A stretch of 47,157 nucleotides of DNA from Verrucomicrobiia bacterium (GCA_014239365.1 JAAZZB010000027.1:1-47157), one strand, 5' to 3'. Positions 24,163 to 33,309 are shown, counted from the first letter of the stretch. Notes: generated by a model not told the origin, from the letters alone. A program made the numbers and translations.

Positions 24163-24711
24163 CTAATCCTTTTTGGCGAAATGGAAAGTTATTTTTGTGA
24201 GGGATTTGCCTTCGATTTTTAGTTCGGTGAGGGTGCCGGTGAAGGTGGGGGTGTCGTTTAACCAATCGATTTGGGCGACGTAGAGGGAGGTGGGTTGGGT
24301 GGTGGCGGTCACACCATCGAGTTTGGTGGGTTTGAAAATGATGGTTTTCTCAGCCTCGCCGACTTTGGCGGTGGCCTCGATTTTTTCCATAAAAAATTTC
24401 AATGGCGCTTCGCGGGGATGAAAGCGCATCGCGTGCAGTTGCAGACGGTCAGTGCCCGGCTCGATCACAAATTCGAGATGGCAAAATTCATTTTCCACAT
24501 TCACCAAAACGCCGCCGTGCGGGGCGGCGTGGCCGTGAGCATCGCCTTCACCGTGGTTGTGGTTGTGGCCCGCGTGATCGTGATCGTGATTGTGGCTATC
24601 GCCGCAACCGAGTGCGGCGGCGAGGATCAATATGGGTAGGGACGCGCTGCTGCGTGTCCTGGACGCGCGGCAGCGCGTCCCTACCGAGATCACTAAATTT
24701 TTGAGCATCAT
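24163..24711 (-). CDS. His-rich lipoprotein of the ABC/DUF3299 operon, with a palindromic repeat in its signal peptide
   Basis: A 182-residue predicted lipoprotein, probably metal-binding. The start is ATG at 24711 or 24708, five to eight bases after the permease stop. The N-terminus MMLKNLVIS is followed by 17 Arg/Ser-rich residues encoded by a 51-base palindromic repeat, then the hydrophobic core PILILAAALGCG with lipobox ALGC. The mature protein starts with a His-rich stretch (HNHDHDHAGHNHNHGEGDAH), then APHGGVLVNVENEFCHLEFV and a beta-rich domain of about 120 residues. Such His tracts bind Zn, Cu or Ni in the periplasm. It is third in the operon ATPase-permease-lipoprotein-DUF3299. The element lengthens the n-region of the signal from about 9 to about 26 residues, which may affect export. 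Confidence 0.82.
   Translation of the reverse strand: MMLKNLVISVGTRCRASRTRSSASLPILILAAALGCGDSHNHDHDHAGHNHNHGEGDAHGHAAPHGGVLVNVENEFCHLEFVIEPGTDRLQLHAMRFHPREAPLKFFMEKIEATAKVGEAEKTIIFKPTKLDGVTATTQPTSLYVAQIDWLNDTPTFTGTLTELKIEGKSLTKITFHFAKKD
24635..24685. repeat. Palindromic repeat family A, copy 2 (double-hairpin form), inside a coding region
   Basis: 51 bases. Perfect 16-base arms GGTAGGGACGCGCTGC (24635-24650) and their complement (24670-24685) enclose a smaller imperfect hairpin. It lies in frame (17 codons) between the first nine codons and the hydrophobic core of the lipoprotein signal peptide. Confidence 0.88.
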
Positions 24712-24715
24712 TATT

Positions 24716-25951
24716 TTAGCTTTGTGGGATGAGGTTTTCGGCTACGTCGGTGCGGTAGGCTTTGAGAGCGGGGATGATGCCCACGACTGCGCCGAGTACA
24801 ATTAGCCCCACCGGCACGATGATCATCACGGGGTGTTGCTCGAAGGGATGGAGGGTGACGCCGATTTCATTTCGCAGAATGCTTTCGGCGGCGGCCATAA
24901 TTCCGGCGTACACGGCGAAGCCAATCACTGCGCCGAGCGCGGCGATGGTGGCGCTCTCCAGCACAATGACGCCAAACACCGTGCCGCGTCCCGCGCCCAA
25001 CGCGCGCAGAATGGCAAACTCGCGGCGGCGTTCGTTCATCGTATTATATATACTCGCCAGCACGGAACCCGCCGCCACCACGGCCACGAGCAGCGCGACC
25101 CAACGCAACACTTTTTCCGCCCAACCGAGTCGGTCGAACAATCGCGCCACGACGTCGGCGGTGGATTTCACAAACGTGAGGTGGTCGGTGCCTTTATTGT
25201 AAATGCTGTCGAGGCTGTTCATCCCAAAAGCGCGCGCGGTGGTGTTGGTGCTGAGCTGAATGAGCACCGCGCTGACGTCGCCGGCGTATTGCGCGTCGTG
25301 TCCATCCATTTGCTGCAGGCCCTCGATGGGAATCCAAATCACTTTGTCGGCCGGCGTGCCGGTAGGGCGCAGGATGCCAACCACTGTGTACTCATCTTTG
25401 TGTGGCTGCTGGCCTTCGGCAAAGTTGAGGCCGTGATACGGATTGAATTTTTGGTTCACGCGCCAGCCGAGTTTGCGCGCCACAGTGTCACCGATTACCG
25501 CCTCTTTGTTCCATTGCTTGTCGTTGCGGATAAAATAATCGCCCACCGCGAGCGCGTAAGGCTCGCCCGGCGAATGTTCGGCGGCAAATAAATCGTGCGT
25601 CGTGCCTACGATTCGGTAGCCCTGAAAATTATCGCCCACGGCAATCGGCACGGCGTTGCGGTAAAAGCGTTTGTAGCTTTTGCGAAACGTTTCGTAATCG
25701 GCGCGGTTGATGAGCCCGGGCGAGGCGTCCATGTGAAACAGACTATTGAGCACCAACTGCGTTTGCGAACCACGCGGGCCGAGGATGGCATCGAAGCCGC
25801 CGGTGACATTCCGAAAGGCGCGCTGCGATTGGAAGTTCACCACCCACACCGCCATCAACAATCCACAGCCGAGGCCAATGCTGGTGGCGGTAATGATCGT
25901 GGACAACGCGTGTTGGCGCAGGCTGTTGCGGATGATCATCCACCAAGTCAT
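24716..25951 (-). CDS. MacB-type FtsX-family ABC permease
   Basis: A 411-residue permease with the four-helix MacB layout: an N-terminal helix (about 18-40, STIITATSIGLGCGLLMAVWV), a periplasmic MacB_PCD domain of about 220 residues, then three C-terminal helices. Between them is the FtsX coupling motif NERRREFAILRALGAGRGTVF, and the last helix contains IVPVGLIVLGAVVGIIPAL. The start ATG at 25951 overlaps the ATPase stop by four bases. The next gene follows within eight bases. With the ATPase it should move or mechanically act on a periplasmic or lipoprotein substrate, here probably linked to the His-rich lipoprotein. Confidence 0.92.
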   Translation of the reverse strand: MTWWMIIRNSLRQHALSTIITATSIGLGCGLLMAVWVVNFQSQRAFRNVTGGFDAILGPRGSQTQLVLNSLFHMDASPGLINRADYETFRKSYKRFYRNAVPIAVGDNFQGYRIVGTTHDLFAAEHSPGEPYALAVGDYFIRNDKQWNKEAVIGDTVARKLGWRVNQKFNPYHGLNFAEGQQPHKDEYTVVGILRPTGTPADKVIWIPIEGLQQMDGHDAQYAGDVSAVLIQLSTNTTARAFGMNSLDSIYNKGTDHLTFVKSTADVVARLFDRLGWAEKVLRWVALLVAVVAAGSVLASIYNTMNERRREFAILRALGAGRGTVFGVIVLESATIAALGAVIGFAVYAGIMAAAESILRNEIGVTLHPFEQHPVMIIVPVGLIVLGAVVGIIPALKAYRTDVAENLIPQS

Positions 25952-26628
25952 GCGGCCACCTCCTGCGCGGCGTGGTTGAGCTCGGCCAAATCCTGGCAGT
26001 CTTCAAACTGATCGAGCACCATTGGATCGTGGCTCACCATTAAAAGTGCCGCGCTGCTTTCCTCGCACACTTCGCGGATGAGCTGCAACGCCTCGCGCGC
26101 GTTGTGCGGATCCAGATTGCCAGTGGGTTCATCGGCCAACACAAGCAGCGGTTGATTGGCCAGCGCACGCGCCACGGCCACGCGTTGCTGTTGGCCCACA
26201 GAAAGTTGGCCGGGGCGGTGATGCAACCGATGGCTTAAGCCCACGCGATCGAGCAAGCCGCGCGCGGCATCGGTGTCCGGCCCGCGCCCGAAACTCATCC
26301 CGAGCAAAACATTTTCCATACAAGTGTAGCCCTGCAGGAGATTGAAAGTTTGAAAAATGTAGCCGATGCATCGCGCGCGGAGGGCATCGCGTTGGGGCTC
26401 GCTGGCGGAGGCGAGGTCGCGGCCATCAAGGCGCACGATGCCGCTGGTGGGGCTGAGGATGCCGGCGATGCAGTTGAGCAAGGTGGTTTTGCCCGTGCCG
26501 CTGGTGCCGCGCAGGACGCGTTGTTGGCCGGTCTCGAGGGTAAAGGACGGGATATTGAGCACCGATTGGGTTTCGCCTTCGGGGGTGCGGTAGCTTTTTT
26601 TTAGGTCGCTGATTTCCAGCAGTGGCAT
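25948..26628 (-). CDS. ABC transporter ATP-binding protein (MacB/LolD group)
   Basis: A 226-residue ATPase, first gene of the minus-strand operon down to 22815. Walker A is GTSGTGKTTLLN, Q-loop YIFQTFNLLQ, signature LSVGQQQRVAVARAL (Val where Gly is usual in the LSGGQ motif), Walker B LVLADEPTGNLD and switch VSHDP. The order ATPase, permease, His-rich lipoprotein, DUF3299 recalls the zinc-regulated zrg locus of Vibrio, from memory. No Zur-like operator was recognised in the 155 bases upstream, which it shares divergently with gapA. Confidence 0.92.
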   Translation of the reverse strand: MPLLEISDLKKSYRTPEGETQSVLNIPSFTLETGQQRVLRGTSGTGKTTLLNCIAGILSPTSGIVRLDGRDLASASEPQRDALRARCIGYIFQTFNLLQGYTCMENVLLGMSFGRGPDTDAARGLLDRVGLSHRLHHRPGQLSVGQQQRVAVARALANQPLLVLADEPTGNLDPHNAREALQLIREVCEESSAALLMVSHDPMVLDQFEDCQDLAELNHAAQEVAA

Positions 26629-26685
26629 CGGCGGGAGATTAGCGCGGCGGGGCGGGGATGTCGATGGTGGTTTGAATGTGATGGT

Positions 26686-26715
26686 GGTAGGGACACGCTT
26701 CCGCGCGTCCCTACC
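26686..26715. repeat. Palindromic repeat family A, copy 3 (single-hairpin form)
   Basis: 30 bases beginning GGTAGGGACACGC and ending GCGCGTCCCTACC, arms matching at 12 of 13 positions around a TTCC loop. It lies between the divergent ABC operon and gapA, just upstream of the proposed gapA -35 box. Confidence 0.85.
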
Positions 26716-26721
26716 TTTGCC

Positions 26722-26749
26722 TTGACGCCTTCGCCGCCATCGCTATGAT
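26722..26749 (+). promoter_or_regulatory. Putative sigma-70 promoter of gapA
   Basis: TTGACG (26722-26727), 16-base spacer and TATGAT (26744-26749) lie 35 bases before the gapA start. This is the best consensus match I noticed in the window. Housekeeping promoter consensus for this phylum is assumed, not known to me. Confidence 0.5.
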
Positions 26750-26768
26750 GCGCGGCCCGCATTTTTAA

Positions 26769-27812
<1,044 letters not shown>

Positions 27813-27844
27813 CTAGGAGATAGAATTCAGGAGTTAGAATTTAG

Positions 27845-27872
27845 AAGGCGGCCTTCGGGCCGTCTTTTTTTT
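27845..27872 (+). terminator. Rho-independent terminator of gap
   Basis: AAGGCGGCC and GGCCGTCTT pair over nine positions (one G-T) around a TTCG tetraloop, followed by a run of eight T. It begins 32 bases after the gap stop. The bases between hold imperfect direct repeats of AGGAGNTAGAATT. Confidence 0.88.
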
Positions 27873-27908
27873 GTGAACCGGCAAGACGCGAAGACACCAA
27901 GATTGCAA

Positions 27909-27957
27909 TGTAGCCCGGGCCGGTGGCCCGGGCCCCGGACCATCGGTCCGGGCTACA
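27909..27957. repeat. Palindromic repeat family B, copy 2 (double-hairpin form)
   Basis: 49 bases with outer arms TGTAGCCCGG and CCGGGCTACA and two inner hairpins (GGGCC/GGCCC and GGACC/GGTCC). The left flank AAGATTGCAA reappears in inverse orientation to the right of copy 3, so the conserved unit extends beyond the palindrome on one side. Confidence 0.88.
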
Positions 27958-28075
27958 AGGCGCAACGAATTAAAATGGCTTTCCCTTAGCGGTTCAACCC
28001 CTCATTCACACCCCGTTAACAACTTTCCAAGCGCGAACCCAAAAATCGGTTTAGGTTCAATCAAGGAGAATGGAA

Positions 28076-28378
28076 ATGTGGTATGCAGGACAACGGGTGA
28101 TTTGCACTAACGACAACTTTTCCGGCGCGATTTGGGATTGGACCTCCACCGTGCCGCGGGAAGGTGAGGTGTACACCATCGCAGAGTTCGAGCACCTGCC
28201 GCAATGGAACACAAGCACGCCCATCCTGAGTTTCCTCCTGCGGGAATTGAGCGCGGATAATTCCGGCGACGCCCAAAGCGCCGATGCCTACTTCTCCTCC
28301 TGGCGGTTTGAACCGGCGGAAACCGATCCTCCTTGGTCGGCGAAAGCCCTCCACCCCGGCCGGTTCAGCTCCACCTAA
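28076..28378 (+). CDS. Small hypothetical protein
   Basis: A 100-residue soluble protein of unknown function, not recognised as a named family. AAGGAG lies about seven bases before ATG at 28076, which decides this start over the ATG two codons earlier. The N-terminal MWYAGQRVICTNDNFSG, followed by VPREGEVYTIAEF, suggests a small SH3/KOW-like beta barrel; the C-terminal third is Pro/Ser-rich and probably disordered. It lies between gap and yjbQ, 71 bases before yjbQ. No signal peptide or membrane segment. Confidence 0.65.
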   Translation: MWYAGQRVICTNDNFSGAIWDWTSTVPREGEVYTIAEFEHLPQWNTSTPILSFLLRELSADNSGDAQSADAYFSSWRFEPAETDPPWSAKALHPGRFSST

Positions 28379-28380
28379 AA

Positions 28381-28413
28381 GTCGCGAGGGCGGCCCACCT
28401 CCGTCCTCGCGGC
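28381..28413. other. Stem-loop after the small hypothetical gene
   Basis: Arms GTCGCGAGG and CCTCGCGGC pair with one G-T around a 15-base loop, starting three bases after the stop. A T-poor tail makes termination weak; it may be another dispersed palindrome. Confidence 0.4.
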
Positions 28414-28448
28414 TTGCCTTTCGGCAACTTTCACGGCAAACCCATTCA

Positions 28449-28871
28449 ATGCTTTCGCAACACACGCACACGCTTGCCGTGCCGACGAAGGGCCGGGAAT
28501 TTCACGACCTCACCGGTGAGGTGGAATCGCTGGTGGATGAGGCGGGGTTTGCCGAAGGCTTGGCGACGTTGCATTTGCAGCACACGAGCGCATCGCTGTT
28601 AATTCAGGAAAATGCCGACCCCGGCGTGCGGCGGGATTTGGAACGCTTTATGGCCCGCGTATGTCCCGATGGCGATCCGATGTTCGAGCACGATTACGAA
28701 GGCCCCGACGATATGCCCGCCCACGTGCGAACGGCGTTGACGGCGGTGAATCTTTCCATCCCTATCACCGGCAGCCGCTTGGCACTCGGCACGTGGCAGG
28801 GAATTTATTTATGGGAACACCGCCACGCCGGCCATCGCCGAAAGGTGACGGTGCATTTGATTGGGGAGTAG
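28449..28871 (+). CDS. YjbQ/UPF0047 family protein
   Basis: A 140-residue member of the YjbQ family, often annotated as a secondary thiamine-phosphate synthase because some members rescue thiE mutants. Motifs are LHLQHTSASLLIQENAD (conserved His and Asn/Asp site), FEHDYEGPDDMPAHVR (metal-binding His region) and LALGTWQGIYLWEHR near the C-terminus. The ATG at 28449 is chosen by family length; the earlier frame lies in the preceding gene. Function in vivo is not settled; no thiamine genes are adjacent. Confidence 0.92.
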   Translation: MLSQHTHTLAVPTKGREFHDLTGEVESLVDEAGFAEGLATLHLQHTSASLLIQENADPGVRRDLERFMARVCPDGDPMFEHDYEGPDDMPAHVRTALTAVNLSIPITGSRLALGTWQGIYLWEHRHAGHRRKVTVHLIGE

Positions 28872-28920
28872 TTTTTAGGCACAAAGACGCCAAGGGAAGG
28901 TTTGATAAGTCGTTGTGTCT

Positions 28921-28969
28921 TGTAGCCCGGCCCGTTGGGCCGGGGCCCGGGCCAACGGCCCGGGCTACA
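28921..28969. repeat. Palindromic repeat family B, copy 3 (double-hairpin form)
   Basis: 49 bases, same outer arms as copy 2, inner hairpins GGCCCGTTGGGCC and GGGCCAACGGCCC. The right flank TTGCAATCTTGGCGGTTCA is the inverse complement of the left flank of copy 2 in its conserved part. Confidence 0.88.
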
Positions 28970-29043
28970 TTGCAATCTTGGCGGTTCAATTTTTCTGGTC
29001 AAGTGATGTGAACCCGCCCATCATTCGCCCTCACCTGTATATT

Positions 29044-31317
29044 ATGCGCACACTACTATTGTCTCTCTTTTCGGCGACCGCGCTTGTGGCGGCGGATGCT
29101 CCTTCGGCGGCGGATCGATTTGGTTTTTTGGGGCCGGAAATTTTTCCGGTGGGGCGCGGGATTGATAATCTTCGCCAAGCGGATCTCGATGGCGATGGGC
29201 GGCGCGATTTGGTTTTGGTCAATAATCCGCGCAGTAAAATTACGCTGCTTTACAATCGCACGGGCGGAAAACCCACGGCGCCAACGGAGGACGCCGCCAA
29301 TGCGTTGCCGCCGGATGCGCGGTTTCGGATCGAATCCATTCCATCGGAGAAACGCATTTCCAGTTTGGTGGTGGCGGATTTGAATGGCGACAAAAAGCCG
29401 GACCTTGCCTACTACGGCGAGCCGAAAGAATTGCTGGTGCAATATCGCGAGGCCAAAGGCTGGGGCGCGCCGAAGCGGTGGGCGTTGCGCGACGGGCAGC
29501 TGAGCGCCAACGCGCTGGGCACGGGCGATCTCAACGGCGATGGCCGCACGGATTTGTTGTTGCTGGGCGAATCGAAATTGTTCGTGCTGTATCAGAACGC
29601 CAAAGGTGCGCTGGGCAAACCGGTGACCCTCCCGCTGGCGGGCAGCGTGAAGGCGTTTCAAGTGGTGGATCTCGATGGCGACCGACGTAGTGATCTCGCA
29701 TTGATGAATTGGCAAAGCACCGCGCCGTTTCGGTTTCGCCTGCAGGGCAAGGACGGCCAACTCGGGCCGGAGTTGCAGTTTCGGATGCCCAAGCTGCGCA
29801 GCTTTCACGCGGAAGATTTGGATGCCGATGGCCGCGCGGAGTTGATTTCCATTGCCCAACAATCGGGCCGCGTGAGCGTGCATCACCTCGCCACAACCGC
29901 GCCCAAGGCACTCGCGGGCGAACTGAAGCGCGGCCAGCTCGAGCTGCTTGCTCTGCCCAAAACTGCCAAGAGCAAACGCGGTCGTGCGTGGGCGGATGTG
30001 GACGGCGATGGCCGCACGGATTTGATTTATGCCGATCCGGAGGGCAGCCAGTTGGTGCTGCAAACGCAAACCGAGCGCGGCACGTTTGCCAGTCCGCGCC
30101 GTTTCCCCTGCCTCAGCGGCATCACGCAGATTGCGGTGGCGGATTGGAATGGCGATGGGCGACCGGAAATTTTTGTGCTCAGTGCCGATGAAAAACAGGC
30201 GGGCATTACGCGGCTGGAAAAGAATGGCCGAATGCCTTTCCCCGAGCCAATTGATACCGATGAGCATCGGCCGCTGGCGCTGGCGGTGGGCGTGCTTGCC
30301 ACCGGCAACAAACCGGTGTTGGCGTTGGTGGTGGAAAAAGATGGCGCGCGCCAACTGCAACTGCATCAACCGGGCGTGCCAATGGCGACGCAAAAATTAA
30401 ACAAAGATTACAAAGCCAATCCATCCATCGTGGCGTTTCACGATATGGATCAGGATGGCCGGAATGATTTGTTACTGCTGGCGCCGTTTGAAAAAATCAA
30501 GGTGCTGGTGAATCGCGCGGACGATGATTTTGAAGAGGTGGATGTGGCCCCGCCGGGCGGCACGTTGGACAAGCCCACCTTCAGCACGGCGGATGTGGAT
30601 GGCGATGGCAAAGCGGAATTGCTTTTGGCACAGCGGAATTTTTTGCGGGCAGTGAAGTTGGAAAAACAAAACGACAAATGGCGGCTGCGCGTGAAGGATC
30701 AAATCAACGGCGCGGGCACGGACTCGCGCCTGCGCACGGCCGTGGCGCTTCCCGCGGGCGGGGGCAACACTGCGCTGCTGTTGCTGGACACCGCGCGCAA
30801 GGAGCTGACCGTGTGCGAGCGCGACCGCACGGGCGTGTGGCAACCGACGCAGCATTTGCCGCTGCCCACGGTGGATTTTGCCGATGCCCAACCCATTTCG
30901 CTCGGCAGCAAAACCGCAAATGCTCTGGATGCGCTGGCGTTCACCGGCGTGAATCAGGCGGCATGGCTGGCTTTCAACGGCAGCACTTGGAAGCTGGAGG
31001 AACGCGCCCATTACGAATCGCCGCTGAAGGACGCGGAGCTGCGCGATGTGGTGTGCGGCGATCTCACGGGGAATGGCCGGAAGGATTTGGTGTTTTTGGA
31101 AACGGGCAAGAATCATCTGGACCTCGCGGCGTGGGATGCGCCGGGCAAGGTGCTGGCGGGAGTGCGCTGGCGGGTTTTTGAGCAGCGATCATTCCGCGGT
31201 CGCGGCGGCGGCGTGGAACCGCGCGAAGCGGTGATTGCGGATTTCGATGGCGACAAGCGCAACGACCTCGCGGTGTTGGTGCACGATCGGGTGTTGCTTT
31301 ATACGCAGGAGAAGTGA
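29044..31317 (+). CDS. Exported FG-GAP/VCBS repeat protein
   Basis: A 757-residue secreted protein. ATG at 29044 gives the signal peptide MRTLLLSLFSATALVAADAP. The mature protein is a chain of FG-GAP/VCBS blades with Ca-binding-like D-x-D-G-D loops: ADLDGDGRRDLVLV, ADLNGDKKPDLAYY, GDLNGDGRTDLLLL, VDLDGDRRSDLALM, EDLDADGRAELISI, ADVDGDGKAELLLA and ADFDGDKRNDLAVL near the C-terminus. These form integrin-like beta-propellers, probably two. No enzyme domain or membrane anchor is visible. It is a single gene flanked by family B repeats. Adhesion or substrate binding is the usual guess. Confidence 0.92.
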   Translation: MRTLLLSLFSATALVAADAPSAADRFGFLGPEIFPVGRGIDNLRQADLDGDGRRDLVLVNNPRSKITLLYNRTGGKPTAPTEDAANALPPDARFRIESIPSEKRISSLVVADLNGDKKPDLAYYGEPKELLVQYREAKGWGAPKRWALRDGQLSANALGTGDLNGDGRTDLLLLGESKLFVLYQNAKGALGKPVTLPLAGSVKAFQVVDLDGDRRSDLALMNWQSTAPFRFRLQGKDGQLGPELQFRMPKLRSFHAEDLDADGRAELISIAQQSGRVSVHHLATTAPKALAGELKRGQLELLALPKTAKSKRGRAWADVDGDGRTDLIYADPEGSQLVLQTQTERGTFASPRRFPCLSGITQIAVADWNGDGRPEIFVLSADEKQAGITRLEKNGRMPFPEPIDTDEHRPLALAVGVLATGNKPVLALVVEKDGARQLQLHQPGVPMATQKLNKDYKANPSIVAFHDMDQDGRNDLLLLAPFEKIKVLVNRADDDFEEVDVAPPGGTLDKPTFSTADVDGDGKAELLLAQRNFLRAVKLEKQNDKWRLRVKDQINGAGTDSRLRTAVALPAGGGNTALLLLDTARKELTVCERDRTGVWQPTQHLPLPTVDFADAQPISLGSKTANALDALAFTGVNQAAWLAFNGSTWKLEERAHYESPLKDAELRDVVCGDLTGNGRKDLVFLETGKNHLDLAAWDAPGKVLAGVRWRVFEQRSFRGRGGGVEPREAVIADFDGDKRNDLAVLVHDRVLLYTQEK

Positions 31318-31330
31318 GGGGAAATAATTT

Positions 31331-31379
31331 TGTAGTCCGGCTCGGTGGGCCGAGACCCGGGCCACCGGCCCGGGCTACA
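31331..31379. repeat. Palindromic repeat family B, copy 4 (double-hairpin form)
   Basis: 49 bases, arms TGTAGTCCGG and CCGGGCTACA (one mismatch). The right flank TTCCATCTTGGCGGTTCA matches that of copy 3 apart from a few bases, and runs directly into the A-tract of the next terminator. Confidence 0.88.
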
Positions 31380-31398
31380 TTTCCATCTTGGCGGTTCA

Positions 31399-31431
31399 CA
31401 AAAAAGGCCGCCCTGCGTTTGCAGAGCGGCC
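31399..31431 (-). terminator. Rho-independent terminator of the 603-residue exported protein gene
   Basis: On the minus strand the arms GGCCGCTCTGC and GCAGGGCGGCC (31421-31431 and 31406-31416) pair at 10 of 11 positions around AAAC, followed by a run of T. It lies 15 bases after the stop at 31447. Confidence 0.88.
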
Positions 31432-31446
31432 GTTAATTTTTTGTGA

Positions 31447-33258
31447 CTACTTCAACTTCGGCGGTGTGGGGGCGAAGGTGCGGAGGCGAATGCCTGCGTC
31501 GTTGACTTCGACGCCACTGACGGTGATGTGCAGGTACTTCTTAATTTTCGAGAAGTCCGGCAGTAGCTTGAAGTCGAGCCACTCGCTAAAGTCCGGTGCC
31601 ACGGGCAACCCGGTGTCCGGATCGATTTCCTGATCGGGGCCGATGGGGAGATTATCCAGAGTTTGCTCGATGAGATTCGGATTGTTTTTCAACATATTGA
31701 AAAGGGGCCCGAGCATATGTTGTTGGTTTTCGTAAGCGAATACGCCTTTCATTCCACCAACTTTAGCGGCGGCTTGTTTGAGGGCAGCCATTTTGGCGAG
31801 CGGCTGGGCGCCCTTGCCGGGGCCGCGCAGGTGATCCTCAATGGCTTTGGCGGAGGAAGAAAGGACGAGGTATCCACCGGCGATGGTGAGATGCAAGCCG
31901 GTGTCGCCACCTTCGCCAACGATGTCATAGGAATGAATAGTGCGGCCGAGAAATTCGCGCGACTCGGCGGGCACGGGGACGGCGAGCTTGATGATCGTCT
32001 GAATCGCGCCGAGCGTGACGGCGGGTTTGCGCGATTTGATCATAAACAAAGTTGTGCCTCCGAGGATATCCTCCAATCCATCAGCGGCATCGGGTCGAGC
32101 CATTTCCATCATAATGAAATCGTCGCCGAGAGTATCAATAATTTGCCCTTTGAAGCTGAAGTTCGGGTCGGTCTGTTTCGCAAACCCATCCAAAGCGCCG
32201 AGCGCAACCGGAGCCGCGGGGGTGATTTCGGCGAGCATTCCGGTGAAAGTTTTCCACGCGGCCTGACTGTTGCGACGAATGCGCGCGAAGCTGGTGACAT
32301 TTTCATTCACGAATGGCAGCGGACCGGCATCTTCGGCGTCCGGCGCGAAGAGCGCGAGCAATCCGCGGCGGGCGGCGACGGGGGCGTCGATGAAGACATC
32401 CATCAATTCGCCGTCTTTATCCTGATGCATCGAAAGGCTGATGGAACGCAAGCCCTTGAGGCCGAGCGCGGTGATCACACCGTCCGCGTCAGGCACGCCA
32501 AATTCAGGCTGGGCGTCGGGGTCATCCATTGACTCGGCAAACTCAAGCCCTTTCTCCACCACCACGGCGAAATCCAGCCAACCGTAAGCCAGAGCGGTTT
32601 TGAATTGTTTCTGATGACGCTCGGCGAAGCCGGGCACTTTGGCGAGCGACTTGCCGCCCGCGCCCTGATGCAACGCCACGATTTGCTCCGTCAGTTGCTC
32701 TTCGTTGGTCACGATAAGCAACGAACCGGCTTGGCCGATGAAAATGGATTGGCCGGCAAACTCTTTCGCTTCTTCCAGCGCCGCGATGGAAATGACATCC
32801 GTGCCACGAATGCGGTGGCGTTTGTGGGGCACTTCATTTTCCACGAGCGTTTCGCGAAGCTTACCAATCTTCTCAGCGAGGGCGTCAGATTTTTTACCGC
32901 TATCAACGATCAAATACATTCCGGCATTTTTTTCGCCGGGGATGAGCGTGAAGCCCATCGTGGCCTGGCCCTGCGCGAGATCCCAATATTCGGAAAACTT
33001 AATGCCCGCTTCCTTCTCCACTTCGGCGAGCACTTTATCGCGAAACGCCTTTTCCAATTTACCGGCGAAGGCGGCCATCTCTTTGTCTTTCCACAAACGC
33101 ACCAAAGGTGTGCGGCCCCACGCGGCGCGAGCGGCGTTCATATCCGGCACGCTGGCCACGGCAAAGGTGGTGGGCGGCAGGATTGCTTCAGGAGCAGCGG
33201 CACGGCCAAAAACGGCCAACAGCAGCAGCATAGGGAGGATTAGTAGTCGGTTTTTCAT
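31447..33258 (-). CDS. Uncharacterised exported protein
   Basis: A 603-residue protein with a clear signal peptide (MKNRLLILPMLLLLAVFGRAAA). I do not recognise a named family with confidence; the general layout resembles DUF3352-like exported proteins. Visible features: an opening LPPTTFAVASVPDMNAARAAW, repeated short segments of the type GYLVLSSSAKAIEDHL and SLLIVTNEEQLTEQI that suggest two similar halves, and a C-terminal part ending in HITVSGVEVNDAGIRLR. No membrane helices after the signal and no catalytic motif seen. It lies upstream of its own terminator and 51 bases after the convergent-side protease gene on the same strand, so the two may be co-transcribed or separate. Confidence 0.8.
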   Translation of the reverse strand: MKNRLLILPMLLLLAVFGRAAAPEAILPPTTFAVASVPDMNAARAAWGRTPLVRLWKDKEMAAFAGKLEKAFRDKVLAEVEKEAGIKFSEYWDLAQGQATMGFTLIPGEKNAGMYLIVDSGKKSDALAEKIGKLRETLVENEVPHKRHRIRGTDVISIAALEEAKEFAGQSIFIGQAGSLLIVTNEEQLTEQIVALHQGAGGKSLAKVPGFAERHQKQFKTALAYGWLDFAVVVEKGLEFAESMDDPDAQPEFGVPDADGVITALGLKGLRSISLSMHQDKDGELMDVFIDAPVAARRGLLALFAPDAEDAGPLPFVNENVTSFARIRRNSQAAWKTFTGMLAEITPAAPVALGALDGFAKQTDPNFSFKGQIIDTLGDDFIMMEMARPDAADGLEDILGGTTLFMIKSRKPAVTLGAIQTIIKLAVPVPAESREFLGRTIHSYDIVGEGGDTGLHLTIAGGYLVLSSSAKAIEDHLRGPGKGAQPLAKMAALKQAAAKVGGMKGVFAYENQQHMLGPLFNMLKNNPNLIEQTLDNLPIGPDQEIDPDTGLPVAPDFSEWLDFKLLPDFSKIKKYLHITVSGVEVNDAGIRLRTFAPTPPKLK

Positions 33259-33309
33259 TGTGTAGTTTATTTACGTTATTCTGAAAAAAGAGTTACAGGT
33301 TGGGGCTGG

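Noticed and set aside
27813-29043. CRISPR-like array from the repeated TGTAGCCC palindromes
   Set aside because: Copies are few, far apart, in both orientations and separated by genes; no cas genes.
29056-30393. 445-codon minus-strand frame opposite the FG-GAP gene
   Set aside because: It mirrors the repeated D-x-D-G-D codons and has an Arg/His-rich composition with no motif; the plus frame has a signal peptide and clear repeats.
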